From the NCBI RefSeq assembly GCF_000195575.1, contig NC_015391.1, forward strand, positions 1,848,363 to 1,912,362: DNA of 64,000 nt. The letters run 5' to 3'. Origin of the DNA: Carnobacterium sp. 17-4. Lineage in GTDB: Bacteria; Bacillota; Bacilli; Lactobacillales; Carnobacteriaceae. A program made the translations under genes and the position numbers. The notes under the pieces were generated by a model. It was not told the origin of the DNA and made no database searches. It saw nothing but the letters and a program-made list of their open reading frames with translations. Shown here in pieces: positions 51,342 to 60,983 of the stretch. The first letter of the stretch is position 1; each line of letters opens with the position of its first letter.

Positions 51342-51497
51342 TTAAAAAAAACAGCGAATCGAAATACCCAGTAGCAGGAAAGGAAAAAAATACCACGATG
51401 AATGATAGGTTGAATAATCACCTAAACGTAATGTATAAAGTAATATAAACATAAAAAATGAACTAGTTAATGAAATAATGCCATTCAATACTCTCAT
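51342..51497 (-). CDS. Small membrane protein, 51 residues
   Basis: A short frame, MRVLNGIISLTSSFFMFILL then YTLRLGDYSTYHSSW and a second hydrophobic stretch ending FF. Two membrane segments (about 7-22 and 36-51) face each other across a polar loop. It has a good ribosome site (GGGGAA, 6 nt before the ATG) and its own terminator downstream, which argue for a real gene. Residues have no match I recognise. It lies alone in an otherwise empty 619-bp gap. Confidence 0.5.
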   Translation of the reverse strand: MRVLNGIISLTSSFFMFILLYTLRLGDYSTYHSSWYFFPFLLLGISIRCFF

Positions 51498-51601
51498 TAT
51501 ATTCCCCTTTTAATTCTGTGTTTTTTAACAGAATCATGGTTGATCCCGAAATGTAAAGGTATTCATTTTATAGAATAACAGAAAGGATATAAAAAAGATA
51601 T

Positions 51602-51690
51602 AAAAAAAAAGACTTGAACATCTGCTATTCCTAATCCAGTAAACGGCTATTTACTGGGTTAAAAACTGCATCATTCAAGACTCTTTTAAA
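51602..51690 (-). terminator. Complex terminator of the SDR gene
   Basis: An inner perfect hairpin CCAGTAAA/TTTACTGG (51636-51657) is surrounded by imperfect outer arms (AGACTTGAA against TTCAAGACT). On the minus strand a T tract follows (plus-strand A run 51602-51610). Confidence 0.5.
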
Positions 51691-51712
51691 CATTTATCCA
51701 TTTTCTGATTTT

Positions 51713-52498
<786 letters not shown>

Positions 52499-52736
52499 CT
52501 AACCCCTCCATTTGAATTAACTGCTCTAAACCTTTTACATACTCAAAATAATTATAGCTCATTAAAAAAAGAGCGTCTATTTTCAAGACTCGACTGCCCG
52601 CCTCCATTATTTACAAAGGGGAAAAATTTTATCATTATGCAATATGAGCGGTTATCATATGATTAGCTTTTATAGGAAACAAGAGTAAACTAAAGAGGAA
52701 GTTTACATTCTATTATAGAAGAAGGCGGTGTTTAAA

Positions 52737-53423
52737 TTGAAACTTATTTTTGTGCGACATGGATTAAGCGAATGGAATTTATTAAACCAATTTACAGGCT
52801 GGATGGATGCTGATTTAAGCGAGCAAGGGTATGAAGAAGCACGCAAAGCTGGGCAAAAGATTAAAAATGCTGGCATCAACTTTGATTTTGCTTTTACATC
52901 TGTTTTGAAAAGAGCCATTAAGACTTGCCATATTGTCTTAGAAGAATCGGACCAATTATGGGTTCCAGAAACAAAATCATGGCGGTTAAATGAACGTCAT
53001 TATGGGGCTTTGCAAGGATTAAACAAACAAGCAACAGCTGAAAAATTTGGTTCAGAACAAGTTCTCATTTGGCGCCGTTCATATGATACTTTACCACCAT
53101 TATTGAAGCCAGATGATCCAAACTCTGCATTAAACGATCGCCGTTATGCTAACCTTCAAAAGCGAACTATCCCGATGGGTGAAAGTTTAAAGGTCACACT
53201 GGAACGTGTTATTCCTTTTTGGGAAGATCATATCGCTCCAGCTATCTTAGACAATAAAACCGTATTGATTGCTGCTCATGGAAATTCCATCCGGGCTTTG
53301 ATCAAATACTTAGAAGAAATATCAGACGATGAAATCATGGCTGTTGAAATCCCGACTGGCCAACCGCTTGTTTACGAACTAAATGAAGAATTAATTGTTA
53401 CTAAAAAGTATTATTTAGACTAA
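52737..53423 (+). CDS. gpmA: 2,3-bisphosphoglycerate-dependent phosphoglycerate mutase
   Basis: A 228-residue glycolytic enzyme interconverting 3- and 2-phosphoglycerate. It has the phosphohistidine motif [10 protein letters not shown] (His about residue 7), [14 protein letters not shown] (Glu about 86) and the second His in [11 protein letters not shown] (about 180). The start is TTG at 52737, giving the standard KLIFVRHG beginning; a GTG at 52728 overlaps the ribosome site. It is a single gene with a strong terminator. Confidence 0.93.
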   Translation: MKLIFVRHGLSEWNLLNQFTGWMDADLSEQGYEEARKAGQKIKNAGINFDFAFTSVLKRAIKTCHIVLEESDQLWVPETKSWRLNERHYGALQGLNKQATAEKFGSEQVLIWRRSYDTLPPLLKPDDPNSALNDRRYANLQKRTIPMGESLKVTLERVIPFWEDHIAPAILDNKTVLIAAHGNSIRALIKYLEEISDDEIMAVEIPTGQPLVYELNEELIVTKKYYLD

Positions 53424-53427
53424 AAAA

Positions 53428-53462
53428 AAATCCATCCCTTCGCTAAAGAAAGGATGGATTTT
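53428..53462. terminator. Bidirectional terminator after gpmA
   Basis: AAATCCATCC pairs with GGATGGATTT around a 14-nt loop that can add further pairs (CTT/AAG). Confidence 0.85.
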
Positions 53463-53473
53463 TCATTTTAGTC

Positions 53474-53926
53474 CTATGTAGTCTGTTGAACCACAAGTGT
53501 TTGGCATTTTTCTATTTCTGCTAATGCTTTTTCTAAATTGTTTTTGTGCCATTTCGTTCCAGCAGCAAATTTATTTATTTTTAAAGGCATAACTCGTTCG
53601 CCTGCTGTAAATGTTACCTTGTGTAATAAAGCATTTTTACCCACTTCGACCGAGTCTAACTCTTCAAAAGGCATGATGATTGGTTCCTTTTTTGCATTTA
53701 TTTTCCCAGTTACTTTATGAACGGGCAACAAAATAACTTTATCTTGTTCCATACATAAAATAAAATAAGATCCTTTTGCCAACTGTGCATATGCTCCAAA
53801 CAACACTAAAGATCCTGTAGAAGGCATAATTTGCGCCCACACAGCTGTGCTTTCTGTCATTGAACTCAATAACCCGTTAGCTTCTAAGTTAGCTAATATC
53901 TCTTTTTCTGACAACATTAATCCCAT
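53474..53926 (-). CDS. Small PH-like-fold protein of unknown function (paralogue of the 21.6 kb gene)
   Basis: A 150-residue soluble protein. It shares with the 21.6 kb gene an N-terminal helix (EKEILANLEANGL), an ILLPVHK strand, the phrase PFEELDSVEVGK (compare PLTEVKSIYFKK) and the C-terminal helix KWHKNNLEKALAEI. A bacterial PH-domain fold is likely but not shown. The start at 53926 follows GGAGG; the longer frame from 53968 contains that site. Confidence 0.7.
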   Translation of the reverse strand: MGLMLSEKEILANLEANGLLSSMTESTAVWAQIMPSTGSLVLFGAYAQLAKGSYFILCMEQDKVILLPVHKVTGKINAKKEPIIMPFEELDSVEVGKNALLHKVTFTAGERVMPLKINKFAAGTKWHKNNLEKALAEIEKCQTLVVQQTT

Positions 53927-53987
53927 ATTATTTCCTCCATCGTTTTTATTTAACAGGCTATTGGACACACCTATTACACCCTTTTTA

Positions 53988-54027
53988 AATTCAATGTACC
54001 TAAAAAATGGCTTCGCTACATTGAATT
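53988..54027. repeat. 11-bp inverted repeat upstream of the PH-like gene
   Basis: AATTCAATGTA (53988-53998) recurs in inverse at 54017-54027 around 18 nt. It could be an operator or a small terminator-like hairpin; nothing decides. Confidence 0.35.
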
Positions 54028-54198
54028 AATTATATCATCATAAGCTAATTATCACTATTTTTAACCACATAATGCTAGATTATGCTACCTATTTTACAAG
54101 CGCTCGCTTTATTTACTCATTAAAGAACACTCTCCTACACTAAAGAAACAGGACATGTTAAACTCATAATAAAGACACTTCTAGGGGGATGTTTAAAA

Positions 54199-54600
54199 AT
54201 GACAGAAAAGACACTCGTATTGATCAAGCCAGATGCAGTAGAACGAAACCTAATTGGAAGAATTTTAGTAGAATATGAAAGAAATGATTTGAAAATTTTA
54301 GATATGAAATTCATCCAAGCCTCTACAAATTTAGCAGAAAAACATTATGCAGAACATAATGGAAAACCATTTTTTAACCGCTTGGTTACTTACCTTACAA
54401 GAAGTCCAATAGTTGCTCTCGTATTGGAAGGCGAAAATGCCATTAGTCGAGTCCGGGCATTGAATGGGACCACAGATCCTGAAACATCCCCTGATAATAC
54501 TATTCGTGCCCTTTACGGTCTTAGTTTATCTGAAAACACTGTTCACGCTTCTGACTCAAAAGAGAGTGCTATTAGAGAACAATCTATCTGGTTTGGCTAA
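54199..54600 (+). CDS. ndk: Nucleoside diphosphate kinase
   Basis: A 133-residue enzyme that moves the gamma phosphate between nucleoside tri- and diphosphates. The start TLVLIKPDAVERNLIGRIL and the active-site phosphohistidine in VHASDSKESA (His about 115) are seen, and the hexamer-type loop GTTDPETSP is present. Its length is slightly below the usual 140-150. It is a single gene behind a strong AGGGGG site. Confidence 0.95.
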   Translation: MTEKTLVLIKPDAVERNLIGRILVEYERNDLKILDMKFIQASTNLAEKHYAEHNGKPFFNRLVTYLTRSPIVALVLEGENAISRVRALNGTTDPETSPDNTIRALYGLSLSENTVHASDSKESAIREQSIWFG

Positions 54601-54696
54601 AACAATAAATTATATTCGATAAAGTTTTATTGTGGTTAATAACCATATTTATCTTCATTTTCTCTTTTATTTATTATAAATACATCTGTTTTATTA

Positions 54697-54738
54697 TATA
54701 CTAAAGAAGAGTTAGTCATTTAAAATGACTAACTCTTC
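54697..54738 (+). promoter_or_regulatory. Promoter -10 and 33-bp near-perfect palindrome before the GIY-YIG gene
   Basis: TATACT (54697-54702) is followed by GAAGAGTTAGTCATTT, one base and its exact inverse (54706-54738). A transcription start would fall inside the palindrome. The -35 is weak (TTATAA, 54674-54679). A repressor operator or a 5' hairpin are both possible. Confidence 0.5.
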
Positions 54739-54766
54739 AAACATATAGAAAAGAGGATAAATAATA

Positions 54767-56287
54767 ATGGGGTTTTTTCAACGCTTTAAAGAATATGCAC
54801 ATCTCAAAAAGAATATTGGTATTAAAGAATTAGAAATAGAAAATTTAGTTTATCGAAAAAACTCTCTTCAGGAAGAAATCAATGGAAAACAAGAATTATT
54901 AAGTAATAAAGAAAAACTTATACAAGATTTCAGAAGTGTGGTCGAAGCAGAAAATCATAAAAAAAGAGAAGTTATAATCAATGAAGCTGATATTGAAGCA
55001 AAAGATATAATAAATAAAGCCAATGAAGAATTATCATCATTATTAATAACAATTGATCAGCGTATGAGTGAAAACGAAGTATTACATATTGAAAATACTA
55101 AATTACAAAAAGAAATAACTCGATATATGAATCAAGCTCGAAAGTTTAAGTCACAGTTGGTGGGATTAAAAAATTTCGAAGAAAGATTTCCTCATACTAT
55201 TAACATGGATGGTGTTAATTCAGTTATAAATGAACTAGAATCTGAATTGGATGATGAAAGTCTTGTTGGTACCATAATACGACTTCATTTACATTCTGAT
55301 AATTCTAAAGAACTGAAAAAACTTTCTAATGCTACAAAGAAAGAAATAGACAATCTATTAGTGACATATGAAAAAAGATACACAACTAAGGCTAATAAAA
55401 CCATTTATAATCTAATGATTATTGGTCTTCAATCTGAGATGCAAATACTTTTATATAAGCTTTCATATGAAAAGTTAGATGATACAAAACAGTTCGTTAA
55501 AGACATAATGACTAAGTATCTAGTTATTGCTGCTGAAGGAAATAAAGCGATACTTCCAACTATCACAAAGTTTATTTCTGAGATTGAACCGTTGTATTTA
55601 GAGCTAGTTGATATTGAGTACCGTTATTATATTTACAGACAAAGAGAAAAAGAGGAACAAAAAGCTATTAAAGAACAAATGAAACAAGAAGCTGAAGAAA
55701 GAAAAATTCTTGAGGCAGAACGAAAAAAATTAGAACAAGAAGAAAATAAATTTAAAACAGAGATTGAACGAAATAGAGAAATACTTCTATTTGAAACTGA
55801 CGAAATAAAAATAAAACAATTAAATGAACGTTTACTTGAATTAGAGGGACAACTAGACAATATCGAAAACAAAAAAGAAGAAATAGCTAGTTTAGCTCTT
55901 GGTAAGGCTGGTTATGTATATATAATTTCAAATATGGGTTCTTTTGGAGATAATACTTTTAAAATAGGAATGACAAGAAGAATGGAGCCTCAACAACGCG
56001 TAGATGAACTTGGAAGCGCCTCTGTTCCTTTCAGATTTGATGTGCATGCTCTTATATTTAGCGATAATGCAGTAGGTTTAGAAAATGAATTGCACAAGAG
56101 ACTTTCAAACCAAAGAGTAAACAAAGTGAATTTCAGAAAAGAATTTTTTAGGACCGATATAGCTACATTGGAAATATTAGTAGAAGAAATTGATCCAACT
56201 GCCGATTTTAATATCACTATGTTTGCTGAAGAATATAATCAGTCCTTAGCATTGGAAGAAAATTTAAAAACGGAAGTCCTTATTTAA
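54767..56287 (+). CDS. Coiled-coil DUF4041 protein with C-terminal GIY-YIG (T5orf172/MUG113) nuclease-like domain
   Basis: A 506-residue soluble protein. An N-terminal coiled coil (about 10-125, rich in Lys/Glu/Leu) is followed by the DUF4041 region (about 130-285), a second coiled coil (about 288-375), then a GIY-YIG-type domain (about 380-460) with GYVYIIS, FKIGMTRR and the conserved Glu in LENELHKRL. Such proteins are found in phages, islands and near defence genes, and their targets are unknown. It stands alone between ndk and an HxlR/OYE pair and follows a large palindrome. Confidence 0.85.
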   Translation: MGFFQRFKEYAHLKKNIGIKELEIENLVYRKNSLQEEINGKQELLSNKEKLIQDFRSVVEAENHKKREVIINEADIEAKDIINKANEELSSLLITIDQRMSENEVLHIENTKLQKEITRYMNQARKFKSQLVGLKNFEERFPHTINMDGVNSVINELESELDDESLVGTIIRLHLHSDNSKELKKLSNATKKEIDNLLVTYEKRYTTKANKTIYNLMIIGLQSEMQILLYKLSYEKLDDTKQFVKDIMTKYLVIAAEGNKAILPTITKFISEIEPLYLELVDIEYRYYIYRQREKEEQKAIKEQMKQEAEERKILEAERKKLEQEENKFKTEIERNREILLFETDEIKIKQLNERLLELEGQLDNIENKKEEIASLALGKAGYVYIISNMGSFGDNTFKIGMTRRMEPQQRVDELGSASVPFRFDVHALIFSDNAVGLENELHKRLSNQRVNKVNFRKEFFRTDIATLEILVEEIDPTADFNITMFAEEYNQSLALEENLKTEVLI

Positions 56288-56317
56288 CAGTTGATTATCT
56301 CTCCTACTGACTTAAAA

Positions 56318-56361
56318 GAAGCAACCAAACATCGTTCAATAGTTTGGTTGCTTCTTTAATT
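56318..56361. terminator. Bidirectional terminator between the GIY-YIG gene and hxlR-type gene
   Basis: AAAGAAGCAACCAAAC pairs perfectly with GTTTGGTTGCTTCTTT around a short loop. Confidence 0.9.
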
Positions 56362-56383
56362 ATTACAATTTTATGAATAGGTC

Positions 56384-56758
56384 TTACATTTCCACAAATC
56401 CGGTATAATCCGGACTAAGTATCTGGACATTTTTACCGTTTTTTTGATCTTTACTTATTCGGTCTTCGCCCCAAACAGACATGGCAATCAAAACTTCTCT
56501 TAATGACTTTCCTTCTGTTGTTAAAGAATAAATCACTTTAGGGGGCACTTGATTAAACACTTCTCTAGCAATAATACCATCACCTTCAAGTTCTCTTAAT
56601 TGTTGTGTCAACATTTTTTGAGTAATGGCAGGGATTCTTCTTCTCATTTCTCCTGTTCGTAATGCTCCATGACCCAATTGGCATAAGATGATGGGTTTCC
56701 ACTTTCCACCAATCACCTCGAGCGTTGCTTCCACACCAAGATTATATATTTTTTCCAT
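56384..56758 (-). CDS. HxlR family transcriptional regulator
   Basis: A 124-residue winged-helix regulator with the HxlR pattern GGKWKPIILCQLGHGALRTG, then MRRRIPAITQKMLTQQLRELEGDGI and VIYSLTTEGKSL. Only Cys34 lies in the DNA-binding core, so thiol sensing as in YodB is possible. It is divergent from an old-yellow-enzyme gene, the usual target. The start at 56758 follows AGGGGA; the frame from 56788 contains that site. Confidence 0.88.
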   Translation of the reverse strand: MEKIYNLGVEATLEVIGGKWKPIILCQLGHGALRTGEMRRRIPAITQKMLTQQLRELEGDGIIAREVFNQVPPKVIYSLTTEGKSLREVLIAMSVWGEDRISKDQKNGKNVQILSPDYTGFVEM

Positions 56759-56803
56759 TCTAATTTCCCCTATCTCTCTTTTAGGCACTTTTAGGTACCT
56801 ATA

Positions 56804-56817
56804 GCACTTTAAAGTGC
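56804..56817. promoter_or_regulatory. GCACTTT-AAAGTGC palindrome in the hxlR/OYE intergenic region
   Basis: A perfect 14-bp palindrome lies between the two divergent starts, with a GGCACTTTT half-site at 56784-56792 and GTAC sequences nearby. It is the best candidate for the HxlR-type operator. Confidence 0.5.
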
Positions 56818-56911
56818 GTACTTATATTATCTATTTGTAATACGTATACTAACATATATAAGATTTGATGGGAAGAATTCATTTCCCAAATAACTAGTTG
56901 GAGGAATACGA

Positions 56912-58102
56912 ATGAATAAATATAATTTTTTAGATGGTTTTGAATTTAAAAACGGACAACAATTGAAGAACAAGGTCGTAATGGCACCTATGACAACAAT
57001 GACAAGCTTTCATAATGGTATGGTCTCTACAGATGAAATCAATTACTATGCTGCACGAGCTGGAGGCCCTGGAATGATCATTACTGGAGTCGCATATGTG
57101 AGTGATAATGGTAAAGGTTTTGAAGGTGAATTGTCCGTTGCAGATGACTCTATGATTCCAGGTCTTGAAAAATTAGCTACAGCTATTAAACAAAAAGGCA
57201 CAAAAGCTGTTCTGCAAATTTTTCATGTTGGTAGAAAAACTTATTCAAGAATCTTAAAAGGCGATCAGCCTGTAAGCGCAAGTGCCATTGCTGCTCCTTA
57301 CCCAACAGATTCTGAATTGCCAAAAGAATTGACGAACGAAGAAATTGAACAAATTATTGTTGATTTTGGAGAAGCCATCCGCAGAGCAATAGCTGCTGGT
57401 TTTGACGGCGTTGAGTTGCATGGTGCTAACACTTACCTTCTACAACAATTCTACTCAGAACATTCAAATAGAAGAACCGATAAATGGGGCGGATCGAGAG
57501 ATAAGAGACTTACTTTTCCTTTAGCAGTCATTGATCACGCTTCAGATGTGATTAAACGTTACGCAAAAACTCCATTCATTTTAGGCTACAGAATGTCTCC
57601 AGAGGAAATTGAAACTCCTGGAATTCGTTTAGCTGATTCACTTTATTTTGCAAATGCTATTAAAGAAAAAATAGATTATCTTCATTTATCAGTTGCAAGT
57701 TATAAACGTACATCGTTAAATGATAAAAATGATGTTACTCCAATCTTAAACCAATTTGCTAAAGTAACAGAAAATAGCGTCCCTTTAATCGGAGTCGGTT
57801 CAGTAGAAAATCCTGAAGACGCAGATGACGTTTTAGCTAACGGGGCTAATCTGGTTGCAGTAGGAAGAGAATTGATTCGCGAACCTCAATGGGTACAAAA
57901 AGTTGCTTCCAATGATGAAAGCAGCATTCGTAAAGAACTTAGCCCACTTGATATGGATGAATTAGCTATCCCTTCTGTCATGCAAGTGTATCTAGTCGAA
58001 TCGTTCAGTTCTGTCATGCACTTTACAACAGATTCAGCTACAGTGAACGACGAGTATTCAGATCAATTTGCTCCGATGGAAGGCTACGAGAAAAAACTTT
58101 AA
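56912..58102 (+). CDS. NADH:flavin oxidoreductase, old yellow enzyme family
   Basis: A 396-residue FMN-dependent reductase of TIM-barrel type. Family blocks are VMAPMTTMTSFHNG, IFHVGRK, VELHGANTYLLQQFYSEHSNRR and VGRELIREPQWV. It reduces activated C=C bonds (enoates, quinone-like compounds), which fits control by an HxlR regulator. A C-terminal stretch of about 30 residues extends beyond the barrel. TTGGAGGA precedes the ATG. Confidence 0.9.
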   Translation: MNKYNFLDGFEFKNGQQLKNKVVMAPMTTMTSFHNGMVSTDEINYYAARAGGPGMIITGVAYVSDNGKGFEGELSVADDSMIPGLEKLATAIKQKGTKAVLQIFHVGRKTYSRILKGDQPVSASAIAAPYPTDSELPKELTNEEIEQIIVDFGEAIRRAIAAGFDGVELHGANTYLLQQFYSEHSNRRTDKWGGSRDKRLTFPLAVIDHASDVIKRYAKTPFILGYRMSPEEIETPGIRLADSLYFANAIKEKIDYLHLSVASYKRTSLNDKNDVTPILNQFAKVTENSVPLIGVGSVENPEDADDVLANGANLVAVGRELIREPQWVQKVASNDESSIRKELSPLDMDELAIPSVMQVYLVESFSSVMHFTTDSATVNDEYSDQFAPMEGYEKKL

Positions 58103-58151
58103 GACAGTTTCATTTCTATCTGTCCTTTAGTAATAACCAATTCCATTTAAT

Positions 58152-58189
58152 AAAAAAGGACATTCTTCTCGAGAAGAATGTCCTTTTTT
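58152..58189. terminator. Perfect 38-bp palindromic terminator
   Basis: AAAAAAGGACATTCTTCTC is followed directly by its exact inverse, giving terminators in both directions between convergent genes. Confidence 0.93.
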
Positions 58190-58205
58190 GCCGATAATTT
58201 TAGTT

Positions 58206-59231
58206 CTATTCTGTTCTACTTTTACACGAATCTCGTTCAATGATTTTATGCGGCAAGATAACTTTCATGGCTATCGTTTGTCGGCCTTCAATAAATTCAA
58301 CCAATTTCTCCACTACCTGACTGCTCAAGTAGTCGATGTGGACGTCAATTGAAGTTAATGCTGGTTGGATCATTTCAGCAAAAATAGAATTATTGAAACT
58401 AATAATTGAAACATCATATGGCACAGACAACCCAATATCTTTCAACAAGTTGCTCAGACTCATGGCTACTATATCATCACTTGCGACTACTGCTGTAGGA
58501 CGTTCCTCAGCAAGAAATAATGCCGCCAATCGCTGTTTATACTCTGTCCCATTAAAGTCTTCTGCTATAATATAAGTTGGTTCAATGGCTATACTTGCTG
58601 CTGATAGGGCCTGTTGATAGCCCGATAGACGTTCAGCTGTAACCATTTCATCCACATCGTTGCAGATATAGGCAATCTTTTGATGATTTAATCCAATCAC
58701 ATAATTTGTTGCATCTTTTCCGGCTAATTGATTATCGTTATCGACATACAAAATTTCATTTTCATGCTGATAGGGTTTCCCAATAATGGCATAATTTAAT
58801 TTCTCTTGATGCAAATAATCGATCACTTGATCTTCTTTTTTAGAATACAAGACAATAAAACCATCTGCTCGACCGCCTTTTGCCATCATTCGAATACTTT
58901 CCATCAATTCTTCTTCCGTTGTCCCTGAAGCAATCGCAACCATGTACTTTTTCTCATTACAGGTCTTGCTGATGCCGCGAATCATTTCTAAGAAGAAAGG
59001 ATTTTGAAAGACCTTCCCGTCCGATACAGGCAAAACAACTCCAATCGTCCGGGTGTTTTGGTTCACCAAGCCTCGTGCTGCTAAATTAGGTTGATACCCA
59101 AGTTCTTTCATTATCAAACGAACTTTTTTCTTCGTTTTTTCGCTGATACTGGAGTGATCTTGAATCGTTCGAGAAACGGTTGAGGTTGCCACACCTGCTT
59201 TTTTTGCAACATCTTTAATCGTAATCGCCAT
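58206..59231 (-). CDS. malR: LacI family transcriptional regulator (probable MalR)
   Basis: A 341-residue repressor. The HTH domain (residues 3-25, IKDVAKKAGVATSTVSRTI) is followed by a periplasmic-binding-protein-like sugar sensor (about 60-335). The end of the maltose phosphorylase operon is 77 bp upstream with no clear terminator, so it may be cotranscribed. The matching GCAAACGATTGC sites in the mapA and malT promoters are the likely operators. Ligand and name are inferred from context. Confidence 0.85.
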   Translation of the reverse strand: MAITIKDVAKKAGVATSTVSRTIQDHSSISEKTKKKVRLIMKELGYQPNLAARGLVNQNTRTIGVVLPVSDGKVFQNPFFLEMIRGISKTCNEKKYMVAIASGTTEEELMESIRMMAKGGRADGFIVLYSKKEDQVIDYLHQEKLNYAIIGKPYQHENEILYVDNDNQLAGKDATNYVIGLNHQKIAYICNDVDEMVTAERLSGYQQALSAASIAIEPTYIIAEDFNGTEYKQRLAALFLAEERPTAVVASDDIVAMSLSNLLKDIGLSVPYDVSIISFNNSIFAEMIQPALTSIDVHIDYLSSQVVEKLVEFIEGRQTIAMKVILPHKIIERDSCKSRTE

Positions 59232-59308
59232 CTGCTCACTCCCTCAACCTGTATTGTTTTTGTGTCTTTCTCTTATCATAAGTTAGAAATTAGCGATTAG
59301 CAAGACTG

Positions 59309-60310
59309 TCAAGCAGAAAAATGATAGGTTGTTTGTGAAAAGTACTGCTCTCCTGGTTTTAGAATGATTGATTGAAAATGGGGATGATGAACAGCATCTG
59401 GCAGCTCTTGAGTTTCTAGAGCAATTCCTAGGTGACTGCACATTTTTTTGCCCATCACTACATATTCTTCATCCATTCCTGTTGTCGAAAAAACGACGAC
59501 TGCTTCTCGAGTCGTATGAATCGCTACTTGCCGACCACTTTCTGGTTCACTAAGCAACACGTTTCCAGTAGTTAGTTTAAAGGGTGTATCATAACCAGTA
59601 GGCTGTTTTGCCAATGCTTCGCTCATGAAAATAGGCGTTCGAAAATCATATGGTGTTCCATCAACTGGGCATAGTCTTCCCGTTGGACATTTATCAGCTC
59701 CAACTTCAGCATAAACAGCGCTAGCAATTTGTAGTTTATGGTTTAAAATGGTTCGTTTAACTGATCCGCTCAAGTTGAAATACGTATGATTTGTCGGATT
59801 AAACAATGTTGTTGCATCGGTTTCTGCTTGAATTTCCATACTCCAAACAGCCTTTTCAGTCCATTGATAAATGACTTTTACTGTTAAATTTCCTGGATAC
59901 CCATTGTCTCCAGCTGGACTCGTATGGGTAAAACTAATATCAATAAAATCAGCAGCTTCATTTACTTCAGCGTCCCATACAGTTTGACTGAAATTGACCT
60001 GTCCCCCATGGATATGGTGTGGTCCTTCATTTTGCGTTAATTTATGTGTTGCCCATGCGCCATTTTTAATTCGTCCGGCTACTCGTCCAACTAACGCGCC
60101 AAAGTAAGGTGAATCCTTAACGTACTCCTCAAGACTATCAAAACCCAACACAACATTTTCACAGTTCCCGTTTTGATCAGGCACTTCAATACCAGTTACG
60201 ATCGCTCCGTAATTTAAACACCTAAAAGTAGCCCCTTTTGTAGTAGTTAGCCGGTATTCTGTTATCTCTTGATCGGCTATCCACCCGAAATGTTGTTTAG
60301 TGAACTTCAA
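59309..60310 (-). CDS. galM: Aldose 1-epimerase (mutarotase)
   Basis: A 333-residue mutarotase interconverting alpha and beta anomers. Blocks seen are FRCLNYGAIVTGIEVPD, GALVGRVAGRIKNG, GPHHIHGG, and FNPTNHTYFNLSG (catalytic His). The epimerase lets beta-glucose released by maltose phosphorolysis enter glycolysis. The start is TTG at 60310, inside the end of pgmB (14-bp overlap), with no strong ribosome site, so translation is probably coupled. Confidence 0.92.
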   Translation of the reverse strand: MKFTKQHFGWIADQEITEYRLTTTKGATFRCLNYGAIVTGIEVPDQNGNCENVVLGFDSLEEYVKDSPYFGALVGRVAGRIKNGAWATHKLTQNEGPHHIHGGQVNFSQTVWDAEVNEAADFIDISFTHTSPAGDNGYPGNLTVKVIYQWTEKAVWSMEIQAETDATTLFNPTNHTYFNLSGSVKRTILNHKLQIASAVYAEVGADKCPTGRLCPVDGTPYDFRTPIFMSEALAKQPTGYDTPFKLTTGNVLLSEPESGRQVAIHTTREAVVVFSTTGMDEEYVVMGKKMCSHLGIALETQELPDAVHHPHFQSIILKPGEQYFSQTTYHFSA

Positions 60311-60968
60311 CAGACTCAGCCCAAACAGCAGTCAACAAATCTATGGTCAACTCATTGGTTGAGGGAACGACTTTGGCAGCCGCCTTCAATGTTGTTTCAT
60401 CCCCAACAGCTACGGCTGCCATTCCAGCACTATTAATGGATTGAACTCCTGCTGCTGCATCTTCAATTCCGATACACTCTTGAACGGACACATTCAATTG
60501 CTTAGCTCCATTTTCAAAAATTTCTGGATGGGGCTTTCCAGCCGATAATTTGGCTGGATCTACGATTGTATCAAAAAATTCTTTCAAACCTAATTTTTCT
60601 AAAATGATTGGTCCATTTTGGCTTGCTGAAGCCAGTCCCAGTAAAATACCTTTTGCTTTTAGATCAACCAATAAGCTTTTGATCCCAGGCAAGATATCGT
60701 CAGCAGACATTTGCTCGATCATTTTTTTGTAGACTTCATTTTTTTTAGTTGCCAAAGCTTCTTTTTCCGCAGCTGTAAACTGGTTTTCCAAGCCGCCTTT
60801 AGCTAAGATCAAAGCTAAAGAATCTGTACGGCTAATGCCTTTCAATTGTTCGTTGAATGCTTCATCTATTTCAATTCCTAATTCTGCACCTAACTTCTTC
60901 CATGCTTGATAATGGTAATAGGCTGTGTCTGTCAAGATACCGTCTAAATCAAATAATACAGCTTTCAT
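60297..60968 (-). CDS. pgmB: Beta-phosphoglucomutase
   Basis: A 223-residue HAD enzyme converting beta-glucose-1-phosphate to glucose-6-phosphate. The nucleophile motif is LFDLDGILTDTA (Asp 8), the Mg2+/substrate site LASASQNG (about 115), KLSAGKPHPEIF (Lys about 143) and GIEDAAAG (about 168). Maltose phosphorylase makes its substrate. It is 15 bp downstream of mapA and overlaps galM. GGTGGGGG precedes the start. Confidence 0.95.
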   Translation of the reverse strand: MKAVLFDLDGILTDTAYYHYQAWKKLGAELGIEIDEAFNEQLKGISRTDSLALILAKGGLENQFTAAEKEALATKKNEVYKKMIEQMSADDILPGIKSLLVDLKAKGILLGLASASQNGPIILEKLGLKEFFDTIVDPAKLSAGKPHPEIFENGAKQLNVSVQECIGIEDAAAGVQSINSAGMAAVAVGDETTLKAAAKVVPSTNELTIDLLTAVWAESVEVH

Positions 60969-60983
60969 TTTTCCCCCACCTTC

